A stretch of DNA of 14,386 nt, taken from the NCBI GenBank assembly GCA_012512335.1, contig JAAZEK010000375.1:1-14386 (forward strand). Reading direction: 5' to 3'. Below are positions 8,469 to 14,386 of the stretch, in pieces. Origin of the DNA: Clostridiales bacterium (GTDB lineage: Bacteria; Bacillota; Clostridia; Caldicoprobacterales; DTU083). The position numbers and the translations under genes are program-made. The notes beneath the pieces are model-generated. The model was given only the letters and a program-made list of their open reading frames with translations, was not told the origin of the DNA and ran no database searches. Within the stretch, counting starts at the first letter, position 1. Every line of letters starts with the position of its first letter.

Positions 8469-9365
8469 ATGATAATTTGTGATAACTTAGTTAAGATATA
8501 TAAAACCACTGATTTGGAAGTTGTAGCCTTACAAGGACTTGACCTAACTGTTGAAGCTGGAGAAATAATGGCTATCATCGGTAACAGCGGAAGCGGGAAA
8601 TCCACTTTACTAAATATGCTGGGAGGTCTAGATCGACCTTCTGCTGGAACCCTATTTGTAGATGACAAGGACTTGCTTAAATTTAATGATCAGGCTTTGG
8701 TAAAATATAAGCGAGAGACTGTAGGTTTTGTGTGGCAAAACAATGCACGGAATTTGATTCCTTATTTGACTGCTCAAGAAAATGTGGAGATGCCGATGAT
8801 TTTCACAGGTAAAGCTAAAAGGGAACGTGCCAAGGAACTGCTAGAAATGGTTGGTCTGACACAAAGAAGGAACAACAAGCTAGGCCAATTATCTGGAGGG
8901 GAGCAGCAGAGAGTAGCCATTGCCATTGCATTAGCAAACAACCCCAAATTACTTTTAGCTGACGAGCCAACAGGGGCAGTGGATACTAAAACCGCTCAGC
9001 AGATTTTGGATGTGTTCCGGGAGTTTAACCGAACTTATGGGGTAACCATTGTTATAGTTACTCATGATAGGCAACTCTCACGTAAAGTGGACCGGGTGGT
9101 AGCAATCCGAGACGGTAGAACAAGCAGCGAATTTATTCGAAGAAGGTATGCTGACGAAATAGCTGAGCTAAACAGACCAATGGAGGAAGAACCATTGGAT
9201 ATGGAAACCCATGACGAGCTTGCCGTGTTAGATCGCAGTGGTAGACTACAAATACCCAGAGAATATCTGAATGCTTTGGGCTTAAAAGAGAAAAATAAAA
9301 TCAAGGTTGAGCTGGATGGGGAGCGAATTATTCTAATGCATCCCGATGAGGCTTCCGGTAACTGA
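8469..9365 (+). CDS. ABC transporter ATP-binding protein with C-terminal AbrB/SpoVT-like domain
   Basis: Second ATPase of the exporter, 298 residues, about 75 longer than its partner. The core (1 to about 220) has Walker A GNSGSGKST at 38-46, Q-loop Gln90, signature LSGGEQQ at 141-147, Walker B LLLADEP at 161-167, D-loop GAVD at 169-172 and His199, so it should hydrolyse ATP. After an acidic linker (about 227-250) comes a tail at about 252-291, LDRSGRLQIPREY...LGLKEKNKIKVEL, that fits the swapped-hairpin AbrB/SpoVT pattern D-x-x-G-R-x-x-I-P-[KR]-E, then L-x-[LI]-[KR]-E and a final beta strand. In AbrB proteins this fold binds DNA and dimerises; in an ABC subunit it could instead be a dimerisation or regulatory module. 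The start has a G-run ribosome site (8455-8460) sharing the last base of the previous stop codon. The ATPase call is near certain and the tail call strong. Confidence 0.93.
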   Translation: MIICDNLVKIYKTTDLEVVALQGLDLTVEAGEIMAIIGNSGSGKSTLLNMLGGLDRPSAGTLFVDDKDLLKFNDQALVKYKRETVGFVWQNNARNLIPYLTAQENVEMPMIFTGKAKRERAKELLEMVGLTQRRNNKLGQLSGGEQQRVAIAIALANNPKLLLADEPTGAVDTKTAQQILDVFREFNRTYGVTIVIVTHDRQLSRKVDRVVAIRDGRTSSEFIRRRYADEIAELNRPMEEEPLDMETHDELAVLDRSGRLQIPREYLNALGLKEKNKIKVELDGERIILMHPDEASGN

Positions 9366-9382
9366 AAGGACGACATAATAGT

Positions 9383-10048
9383 ATGAATCTTTTTGAAATA
9401 ATAGGTCCTGTAATGACAGGGCCTTCAAGCTCGCATACAGCAGGAGCGGTGCGGATAGGAAATGCTACTCTTAATTTGTTTGGGAAAAAGCCAGACAAGG
9501 CTGTTATTCGGCTTTATAATTCCTTTTCCAAAACGGGACAAGGTCATGGAACAGATAAAGCATTGATTGCAGGACTCTTAGATTTTGCACCAGATGATAA
9601 GCGTATTGTCCATGGACCTGAGGAAGCAAGTAAAATGGGATTAGAGGCCCAAGTGGAATTTAGTGGGGATGATCCCATGCATCACCCTAATACAGCTGAG
9701 ATTATTGTGTATCATGGGGATGAAAAAATGGAGGTTGTTGGGAAGTCAATTGGTGGAGGCAGAATAATTATATCCCGAGTAGATGGATATGAGACCTTTT
9801 ACACTGGTGAATACCATGGATTAATGACCATTCACAATGATGTGCCTGGCATAGTATCCGATGTGACTGGCAGTCTGGCTAAAATGGAGGTTAACATAGC
9901 CTATATGCGTCTATACCGAAAAAGAAAAGGATCCAAGGTTATGATGATCGTTGACACGGACAACCCCATACCATTGGAAGTAAAGGACATGCTGAACGAC
10001 CACCCTAATATTGAAAAGACAGTTATACTGAATCGGAAAAGAGGATAG
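9383..10048 (+). CDS. sdaAB: L-serine dehydratase, iron-sulfur-dependent, beta subunit
   Basis: Beta subunit of the two-subunit enzyme that turns L-serine into pyruvate and ammonia in the cytoplasm; 221 residues, the usual size. The N-terminus has the family's GPSSSHTAGAVRIGN stretch at 13-27. A C-terminal ACT domain covers about 147-221 (LMTIHNDVPGIVSDVTGSL...), the part that senses or binds serine in this family. The gene lies 17 bases after the ABC ATPase and 3 bases before the alpha subunit, so it is translated as part of a tight unit and may share the transporter's transcript. The ribosome site AAAGGA at 9365-9370 is slightly far (12 bases) from ATG 9383, which hints at modest initiation or coupling. 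The assignment rests on clear similarity along the full length. Confidence 0.96.
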   Translation: MNLFEIIGPVMTGPSSSHTAGAVRIGNATLNLFGKKPDKAVIRLYNSFSKTGQGHGTDKALIAGLLDFAPDDKRIVHGPEEASKMGLEAQVEFSGDDPMHHPNTAEIIVYHGDEKMEVVGKSIGGGRIIISRVDGYETFYTGEYHGLMTIHNDVPGIVSDVTGSLAKMEVNIAYMRLYRKRKGSKVMMIVDTDNPIPLEVKDMLNDHPNIEKTVILNRKRG

Positions 10049-10051
10049 CCC

Positions 10052-10918
10052 ATGAATCTTATTAGCCTGGAAGAGATAGTGAAGCAGGCGGAGCAGGAAA
10101 ATCGCAGCTTGCCTGAATTGATAAAGGAAAGAGAGTCTTTGGAGACAGGAATTACTATTGAAGAAATTACAAAGACTATGGATCAGATGTATGATGTTAT
10201 GCTGGAAGGATATCATCAAGGAGTAGAATCGGACAACCGATCCGTCAGTGGCTTGACTGGGGGAGAAGGTTGGCGACTTATGAACTATGTCAAAGACAAT
10301 AAAACTACATGTCTATATGCAAAGGCGGCTGCTCGGGCGATGGGGGTTTCCAATATTAACGCCTCTATGGGGCGAATTGTGGCAACACCTACTGCTGGAT
10401 CATGTGGAATACTTCCTGGAAGCCTTATTACTCTTGCAGAGGAATATGACATAAGACGAGAGGATGTAGTGGACAGTCTTTTTGTCTCCGCTTATATAGG
10501 AAAGGTAATAGCAGATAACGCAAGTATTTCTGGCGCTGAAGGTGGATGTCAGGCTGAGTGTGGTAGTGCAGCAGCCATGGCAGCTGGTGCAGGCGTTTAT
10601 CTATGTGGAGGAAATGCAAATCAAGTTAGCCAGTCCGTAGCCTTTGCTTTAAAGGCAGTTATGGGCTTGGTATGTGATCCTGTGGCAGGTTTGGTGGAAA
10701 GCCCATGTATCAAACGGAATGGTTTCGGAGCTGCCCAGGCACTGCTGGCGATGGATATGGCTCTTGCCGGAATTGAAAGCGTTATTCCTGCAGACGAAGT
10801 TATATCAGCTATGGGAGAAGTAGGCCGTGGGATGTCTGCCTCACTGAAAGAAACAGCGGAAGGTGGCATCGCAGCCACACCAACAGGCAAAAGACTTGAA
10901 AAATATTTGACGAAGTGA
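10052..10918 (+). CDS. sdaAA: L-serine dehydratase, iron-sulfur-dependent, alpha subunit
   Basis: Catalytic subunit that binds a [4Fe-4S] cluster and removes water from L-serine to give pyruvate and ammonia; 288 residues, normal for the split form. Cys166 (GGCQ), Cys208 (VCDP) and Cys219 (SPCIKRN) have the spacing of 42 and 11 residues known for the three cluster ligands of the Legionella enzyme. TAGSCGILPG at 114-123 is also conserved. The ribosome site GAGGA (10041-10045) lies within the end of sdaAB. The TGA stop codon (10916-10918) is at the same time the first three bases of a hairpin repeat, so the gene runs directly into that element. The protein ends ...RLEKYLTK, which looks like a natural C-terminus and not a truncation. 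Confidence 0.97.
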   Translation: MNLISLEEIVKQAEQENRSLPELIKERESLETGITIEEITKTMDQMYDVMLEGYHQGVESDNRSVSGLTGGEGWRLMNYVKDNKTTCLYAKAAARAMGVSNINASMGRIVATPTAGSCGILPGSLITLAEEYDIRREDVVDSLFVSAYIGKVIADNASISGAEGGCQAECGSAAAMAAGAGVYLCGGNANQVSQSVAFALKAVMGLVCDPVAGLVESPCIKRNGFGAAQALLAMDMALAGIESVIPADEVISAMGEVGRGMSASLKETAEGGIAATPTGKRLEKYLTK

Positions 10919-10960
10919 AGCAGGGGGACGGTTCTCGTGCTTCATCTGAACTTTTTCCTA
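10916..10960. repeat. Hairpin repeat, copy 1 (starts on the sdaAA stop codon)
   Basis: This 45-base sequence matches 11602-11646 at 42 of 45 positions. Its first 29 bases (10916-10944) form a hairpin: TGAAGCA pairs perfectly with TGCTTCA, then after one G/G mismatch GGGGA pairs with TTCTC (two G-U pairs) around a CGG loop. The initial TGA is the stop codon of sdaAA. It resembles short REP-like hairpins that I recall as scattered through clostridial genomes. No transposase gene is beside it. A run of five Ts with one interruption follows soon after, so weak terminator activity is possible. Confidence 0.85.
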
Positions 10961-11272
10961 TTATATTATGTATAACAGTAGTCTGCTCTTGCTCTCCATT
11001 GAATATTTGATACTGTTCACTGCGAAGTAAAATAATAAATATATTCCAGTCGCTGTTGCACTCACGAATCAAACTAAAGCTCATATCAGCTGAAAATACT
11101 ACACCTTCCAAACTCACTTCGTTCAGACAGTGAAAGGTGCTTAACGCATTTTCTGCTGATATTTGCTAAGGTTGATAATCGTTCCTGCAAAGGCTTCTTA
11201 CATATGATTTATTATTTTTATATGAACAGTAACGAATATTTAAATCACGATATTTGTAGCTGTTAAGTATAA
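10961..11272. other. Non-coding stretch between sdaAA and the coiled-coil gene
   Basis: About 310 bases with no credible gene on either strand. A - strand reading frame covers 10809-11117, but it starts with GTG without a ribosome site and runs through the hairpin repeat and into sdaAA, so I treat it as chance. The stretch holds the palindrome at 11083-11162, listed separately. I see no clear terminator for sdaAA and no riboswitch that I recognise. The far end is very AT-rich and leads into the promoter at 11273-11302. Confidence 0.6.
11083..11162. repeat. 80-base imperfect palindrome, possible mobile or dispersed unit
   Basis: The outer arms 11083-11097 (ATATCAGCTGAAAAT) and 11148-11162 (ATTTTCTGCTGATAT) are inverted copies with 14 of 15 positions paired. 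The inner arms 11102-11110 (CACCTTCCA) and 11131-11139 (TGAAAGGTG) pair at 8 of 9. Between them is a 20-base tip. No T-run follows the right arm, so it is not a typical terminator, and it lies upstream of the promoter of the next gene, so it is not that gene's leader. The shape suggests a MITE-like or other palindromic repeat, but only one copy is in the window. Confidence 0.6.
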
Positions 11273-11302
11273 TTGCTTAATAAGATAAAGCTCTGTTATA
11301 AT
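11273..11302 (+). promoter_or_regulatory. Predicted sigma-A promoter of the coiled-coil gene
   Basis: A perfect -10 box TATAAT at 11297-11302 lies 18 bases after TTGCTT at 11273-11278, which matches the first three bases of the TTGACA consensus. The ribosome site follows 9 bases later, so the leader would be only about 15-18 bases. This is the best-looking promoter in the window. Confidence 0.65.
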
Positions 11303-11311
11303 AGAAAGTAC

Positions 11312-11317
11312 AGGAGG
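11312..11317 (+). promoter_or_regulatory. Ribosome binding site deciding a TTG start for the coiled-coil gene
   Basis: AGGAGG is a near-perfect Shine-Dalgarno site 8 bases before TTG 11326. The in-frame GTG at 11317 shares its last G and cannot be the start served by this site. Confidence 0.75.
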
Positions 11318-11325
11318 TGTCGAAT

Positions 11326-11604
11326 TTGGATAATGAGGAATTATTGGTTGCAATACAAGGTATGATGGAGGATGTTAAGCGTCATACAGGTGTCCTTGTT
11401 GAAGACTTACGGCGTGAGGTTAAAGCAATTGCTGAAGGGCATAGTATTCTGGATAACAAGATCGACAACGTGCAGCAAGAGCTGACTGGAGTAAAAAACG
11501 ACGTCTCAGGTTTAAAACAAGATATGACTATTGTTAAAAATTATGTTATAGCTGTTGATGACAAACTTAACAAACACGATGTTATTCTCAAACGAATTAA
11601 ATGA
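11326..11604 (+). CDS. Small coiled-coil protein of unknown function
   Basis: A 92-residue, highly charged protein without membrane segment or signal peptide. From about residue 23 to the end it shows heptad-like spacing of hydrophobic residues, with patterns such as LDNKIDNVQQEL, VKNDVSGLKQDM and VDDKLNKHDVILKRI, so it is probably one long helix forming a coiled coil. I do not recognise a function; similar short coiled-coil proteins are common as hypothetical genes in Clostridia. TTG 11326 is chosen because AGGAGG (11312-11317) lies 8 bases before it; the GTG at 11317 is inside that site. It has its own predicted promoter and, after a hairpin repeat, a terminator, so it looks like a one-gene unit. 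Its TGA stop codon is the first triplet of the second 45-base repeat. Confidence 0.8.
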   Translation: MDNEELLVAIQGMMEDVKRHTGVLVEDLRREVKAIAEGHSILDNKIDNVQQELTGVKNDVSGLKQDMTIVKNYVIAVDDKLNKHDVILKRIK

Positions 11605-11646
11605 AGCAGGGGGACGATTCTCGTGCTTCATCTGAGCTTCTTCCTA
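11602..11646. repeat. Hairpin repeat, copy 2 (starts on the coiled-coil gene's stop codon)
   Basis: Direct-orientation copy of 10916-10960 with three substitutions. The hairpin (11602-11630) is preserved; the only change within it is in the loop (CGA in place of CGG). As in copy 1, its first TGA is the stop codon of the gene before it. It is followed directly by the terminator at 11646-11686. Confidence 0.85.
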
Positions 11647-11686
11647 AAAAATCTACCTTACTCTATTTCGTAAGGTGGATTTTTTT
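11646..11686 (+). terminator. Rho-independent terminator after the coiled-coil gene
   Basis: AAATCTACCTTAC (11649-11661) pairs with GTAAGGTGGATTT (11670-11682), the only non-Watson-Crick pair being G-U, around an 8-base loop. A run of Ts follows to 11686, and an A-run precedes the stem, so it could also work on the - strand. Confidence 0.9.
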
Positions 11687-11787
11687 ATGCTAAAACATAT
11701 CACAGATTGAAGGATTTATATTATTAAGTGCAGAATTTAGCAATTATATAAAGATGTTCAAAGTCACAGCAGAAATATTGAAAACAT

Positions 11788-11792
11788 GGGGG
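11788..11792 (+). promoter_or_regulatory. G-run ribosome binding site of the ThuA-like gene
   Basis: GGGGG lies 8 bases before ATG 11801. The in-frame ATG at 11786 shares its G with this run and has no ribosome site of its own, so ATG 11801 is the better start. Confidence 0.6.
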
Positions 11793-11800
11793 TGTATGAG

Positions 11801-12517
11801 ATGGATAAAAAAGCTCTAATCGTACAAGGTGGATGGGATGGTCATGAGCCGGTGCAAGTAGCCGATGTGTTCAAAAAAACATTAGAAGAATCTGGTTTTG
11901 TTGTTGAATTATCAGATACGCTGGATTCATTTTTAGACAAGGAGAAACTTTTAAACTTGGATTTAATTGTTCCAGTATGGACTATGGGCGAAATTACCTC
12001 TGAACAACTGTGGCCTGTTATTGAAGCGGTAGCAGAAGGAGTAGGAATTGCTGGCTGCCATGGTGGAATGTGTGATGCATTTAGAAACAGTGTGCAGTGG
12101 CAGTTTATGACTGGTGGCAATTGGGTGTCTCATCCCGGCGGAGATGGTACAGAGTATGTTGTAAATATTAAAAAGGGATCCAGCCCAATTGTAGAAGGAA
12201 TTGAAGATTTTGTAGTGAAGAGTGAACAATACTATCTCCATGTTGATCCTGCTATTGAGGTATTGGCAACAACTCGCTTTCCTGTTTTCGATGGTCCACA
12301 TGCAACCAACGGAGTAGTGGATATACCACAGATATGGTCCAAGAGATGGGGAGCTGGCCGTGTTTTCTATAATGCTCTAGGTCATCATGCGGATATTTTT
12401 GAAATAGAGCCTGCATTGGAAATCATGCGTAGAGGCTTTTTATGGGCTGCTGAGGGAAAAAACATTGCTGAAAAAGAAGGTAATAAGATTTATAAAAACG
12501 TGAGAAAGATGTTTTGA
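11801..12517 (+). CDS. ThuA-like protein (class I glutamine amidotransferase-like fold)
   Basis: Cytoplasmic protein of 238 residues of the ThuA family, named after the trehalose-utilisation gene of rhizobia. Visible family marks are KKALIVQGGWDGHEP at 3-17, the strand and elbow VGIAGCHGGMCDAF at 81-94, the GGNWVSHPGG stretch at 105-114, and SEQYYLHVDP at 141-150. The fold resembles glutamine amidotransferases, but ThuA proteins are not established as glutaminases; in rhizobia ThuA works with the oxidoreductase ThuB to convert disaccharides into 3-keto forms. The gene here is followed, 15 bases on, by an oxidoreductase of the ThuB superfamily, which supports such a joint role on a sugar or glycoside. 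The substrate cannot be read. The preceding 114 bases after the terminator contain no promoter that I would call with confidence. Confidence 0.88.
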   Translation: MDKKALIVQGGWDGHEPVQVADVFKKTLEESGFVVELSDTLDSFLDKEKLLNLDLIVPVWTMGEITSEQLWPVIEAVAEGVGIAGCHGGMCDAFRNSVQWQFMTGGNWVSHPGGDGTEYVVNIKKGSSPIVEGIEDFVVKSEQYYLHVDPAIEVLATTRFPVFDGPHATNGVVDIPQIWSKRWGAGRVFYNALGHHADIFEIEPALEIMRRGFLWAAEGKNIAEKEGNKIYKNVRKMF

Positions 12518-12519
12518 TT

Positions 12520-12524
12520 GGAGG
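12520..12524 (+). promoter_or_regulatory. Ribosome binding site deciding a TTG start for the oxidoreductase gene
   Basis: GGAGG lies 8 bases before the in-frame TTG at 12533. The other in-frame TTG at 12518 overlaps the site. The nucleotide-binding strand VKVGIIGCGN starts three residues after TTG 12533, as is usual in the family. Confidence 0.75.
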
Positions 12525-12532
12525 TAAATAAA

Positions 12533-13630
12533 TTGAATAAGGTTAAAGTAGGAATCATTGGCTGTGGGAATATTAGTGATATTTATCTACAAAATTGTGT
12601 TCAAATCTTCGATATATTAGAAGTGGTAGCTTGTGCCGATATTATTCCAGAGAGAGCTGGGGAAAAAGCAAAACAGTACAAGATACCCAAGGCCTGTTCA
12701 GTTGAGGAATTGCTAGCCGATCCTGAAATTGAGTTAGTAATAAATCTTACTATCCCTAAAGCTCATGCTGAAGTTTGTTTATCAGTACTTAATGCTGGAA
12801 AGAGTGTATATGTAGAGAAACCTCTTGCAATTACTCGTGAGGATGGAAAAAAGATATTAGAAACCGCTAAGAAAAATAGACTTTTAGTTGGAGGTGCACC
12901 AGACACATTTTTAGGTGCTGGAATTCAAACTTGCAGAAAAATCATTGATGATGGCCTTATAGGCTATCCAATAGCGGCTACCGCCTTTATGGTTAACCAT
13001 GGACATGAGAGCTGGCATCCAGATCCTGAATTTTATTATAAGGAAGGCGGGGGCCCAATGTTTGATATGGGGCCTTACTATTTAACAGCCTTGATTACTT
13101 TAATGGGACCAGTCTCTAGAGTAACGGGTTCCACAAGAGTGACTTTTCCTGAGAGACTTATCACAAGCGAGCCTAAAAAGGGGAGCAGAATAGAAGTTGA
13201 AGTGCCTACACATATTGCTGGAATCATGGATTTTCATAGTGGAGCGATTGGTACAATTCTTACAAGCTTTGATATTTGGGGTTCACAGCTACCAAAAATA
13301 GAGATATACGGAAGCGCTGGTAGTCTGGTAGTACCAGATCCAAATACCTTTGGTGGACCGGTATTAATGCAGAAATCGAGTGAGAAAAACTGGATAGAGA
13401 TGCCTTTATCTCATGGTTACGCTACAAACAGTCGAGGGCTAGGTGTTGCAGAAATGGCTAGAGCTATACGTAGCGGAACAAAACATAGAGCAAATGGTGA
13501 AATGCAGTATCATGTGCTTGATATTATGCATGGTTTCCATGACGCATCTAAAGAGGGTAGGCATATTATGTTGGAAAGCACATGTGAACAGCCAAGCCCG
13601 TTACCTAGTCAAGATTCCATTGAAATATAA
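12533..13630 (+). CDS. Gfo/Idh/MocA-family NAD(P)-dependent oxidoreductase
   Basis: Sugar or inositol dehydrogenase-type enzyme, 365 residues, normal for the family and acting in the cytoplasm. The N-terminal Rossmann domain shows VGIIGCGNIS at 6-15 with its glycine-rich loop. The catalytic EKP motif is VEKPLA at 94-99, with Lys96 expected to take part in catalysis. The C-terminal domain carries GGGPMFDMGPYYLTAL at 172-187, a version of the family's D-x-G-x-[HY] active-site stretch, with Tyr in place of the more common His. The gene follows the ThuA-like gene by 15 bases, so the two are surely co-transcribed and probably act on the same compound, as ThuA and ThuB do. A xylose isomerase follows after about 107 bases. 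The exact substrate is unknown. Confidence 0.93.
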   Translation: MNKVKVGIIGCGNISDIYLQNCVQIFDILEVVACADIIPERAGEKAKQYKIPKACSVEELLADPEIELVINLTIPKAHAEVCLSVLNAGKSVYVEKPLAITREDGKKILETAKKNRLLVGGAPDTFLGAGIQTCRKIIDDGLIGYPIAATAFMVNHGHESWHPDPEFYYKEGGGPMFDMGPYYLTALITLMGPVSRVTGSTRVTFPERLITSEPKKGSRIEVEVPTHIAGIMDFHSGAIGTILTSFDIWGSQLPKIEIYGSAGSLVVPDPNTFGGPVLMQKSSEKNWIEMPLSHGYATNSRGLGVAEMARAIRSGTKHRANGEMQYHVLDIMHGFHDASKEGRHIMLESTCEQPSPLPSQDSIEI

Positions 13631-13706
13631 TGGATGGAATAATGATTCTTTCTATAACCACATATGATACAAGGGTAAATAGTCGGTAGTAAATTCGACT
13701 TGAACT

Positions 13707-13716
13707 GGTAATTACC
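13707..13716. promoter_or_regulatory. Short perfect palindrome GGTAATTACC before xylA, possible operator
   Basis: A 10-base perfect palindrome lies 21 bases before the xylose isomerase start, in the 107-base gap after the oxidoreductase gene. Partial half-site echoes (CCTAAGGGTAA) follow. It could be a regulator binding site, but a palindrome this short may be chance, and I see no convincing -35/-10 pair near it. Confidence 0.25.
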
Positions 13717-13737
13717 TAAGGGTAAAGGAGATATGTC

Positions 13738-14386
13738 ATGACAAATATATTTAAAAACATACCAATAATTAAGTATGAAGGCCCATCAAGTAGCAACCCA
13801 CTATCGTTTAAATATTATGATCCAGACAGAGTTATAATGGGTAAAACAATGAAGGAGCACCTTCCATTCGCTATGGCATGGTGGCATAACCTTTGTGCAA
13901 CTGGCGCTGATATGTTTGGTGTAGGCACTGCTGATAAGAGCTTTGGCTCAGAAGAAGGTACTATGGAGCATGCAAAGGCTAAAGTAGATGCCGGATTTGA
14001 GTTTATGGAAAAACTGGGTATAGAGTATTTTTGCTTCCACGATGTTGATTTGGTAACGGAAGGAAAAACTATTTCTGAAACCAACCAACGATTAGATGAA
14101 ATTACTGATTATATTCAAGAAAAAATGAATGCCACAGGTAAGAAACTACTTTGGGGAACTGCAAACATGTTTAGCAACCCTAGATTTATGAATGGAGCAG
14201 GAAGCACCAATTCAGCAGATGTATTTTGCTTTGCAGCAGCTCAGATTAAAAAGGCTTTAGACTTGACAGTAAAACTAGGAGGCAAAGGCTATGTTTTCTG
14301 GGGTGGAAGAGAAGGATACGAGACTTTGCTAAACACAGACATGAAATTTGAAATTGAAAATATAGCAAAGCTAATGAAGATGGCAG
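13738..14386 (+). CDS. xylA: Xylose isomerase, N-terminal part (runs off the window)
   Basis: Converts D-xylose to D-xylulose in the cytoplasm. 216 codons are present and the frame is open to the window edge, about half of a normal-length enzyme (about 440). The start at ATG 13738 follows AAAGGAG (13724-13730) by 7 bases; the nearby ATG at 13733 is out of frame. FCFHDVD at 98-104 carries the active-site His101 and Asp104, at the same numbers as in E. coli XylA. VFWGGREGYETLLNTDMK at 186-203 is the family's signature. The metal-binding Glu/Asp/His residues lie beyond the edge and cannot be checked. Its place after a ThuA-like/oxidoreductase pair suggests one sugar-use cluster. Family certain; specificity for xylose likely but unproven. 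Confidence 0.95.
   Translation, partial: MTNIFKNIPIIKYEGPSSSNPLSFKYYDPDRVIMGKTMKEHLPFAMAWWHNLCATGADMFGVGTADKSFGSEEGTMEHAKAKVDAGFEFMEKLGIEYFCFHDVDLVTEGKTISETNQRLDEITDYIQEKMNATGKKLLWGTANMFSNPRFMNGAGSTNSADVFCFAAAQIKKALDLTVKLGGKGYVFWGGREGYETLLNTDMKFEIENIAKLMKMA

Noticed and set aside
10809..11117. 102-codon open frame on the - strand over the end of sdaAA and the gap
   Set aside because: It starts with GTG inside the palindrome, lacks a ribosome site, runs through the hairpin repeat and into sdaAA, and its product resembles nothing I know.
10916..11646. Two direct repeats as a possible CRISPR-like array or attachment sites
   Set aside because: Only two copies about 640 bases apart with an intact gene between them; no integrase, spacers or cas genes.
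11687..11800. Promoter or catabolite-control site before the ThuA-like gene
   Set aside because: TATATA-like boxes occur but none has a good -35 partner at proper spacing, and I found no match to a cre-type operator.
13443..13667. 74-codon frame overlapping the end of the oxidoreductase gene
   Set aside because: It overlaps conserved coding sequence in another frame and shows no recognisable protein or ribosome site.

Overview
The window reads as ordinary chromosomal DNA of an AT-rich, low-GC Gram-positive anaerobe, most likely a member of the Clostridia. The signs are strong GGAGG-type ribosome binding sites with several TTG starts, a single-chain PurL whose sequence looks clostridial, an iron-sulfur L-serine dehydratase split into two subunits, and a lipoprotein-type transport adaptor. 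I cannot name the species. All recognisable genes are on the + strand and I see no convincing gene on the - strand.

Region 1 (1-3797) is purL, the large FGAM synthase of purine synthesis. It looks intact, but two of the three catalytic residues of its C-terminal glutaminase domain appear substituted (Cys to Ser, Glu to Gln). A degenerate palindromic repeat follows (3811-3872). Region 2 (3904-9365) is a tightly packed four-gene ABC efflux operon: lipoprotein adaptor, 948-residue FtsX/MacB-like permease, and two ATPases. The second ATPase carries a C-terminal AbrB/SpoVT-like domain. Region 3 (9383-10918) holds sdaAB and sdaAA, the two subunits of L-serine dehydratase, so close behind the transporter that all six genes may share a transcript.

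Region 4 (10916-11686) is accessory-looking. Two 45-base near-identical repeats with the same hairpin each begin exactly on the TGA stop codon of the gene before them. Between them lie an 80-base imperfect palindrome, a plausible sigma-A promoter and a 92-residue coiled-coil orphan gene. A clear rho-independent terminator follows the second repeat. Region 5 (11801-14386) is a sugar-catabolism cluster: a ThuA-like protein, a Gfo/Idh/MocA oxidoreductase (together like the ThuA/ThuB pair that makes 3-keto sugars in rhizobia) and the first 216 codons of a xylose isomerase cut by the window edge.

I see no tRNA, rRNA, CRISPR array, phage gene or transposase gene. Nothing here is a clearly new multi-gene system. 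The most unusual signals are the altered PurL glutaminase site, the ATPase-AbrB fusion, and the stop-codon-overlapping hairpin repeats around the orphan gene.
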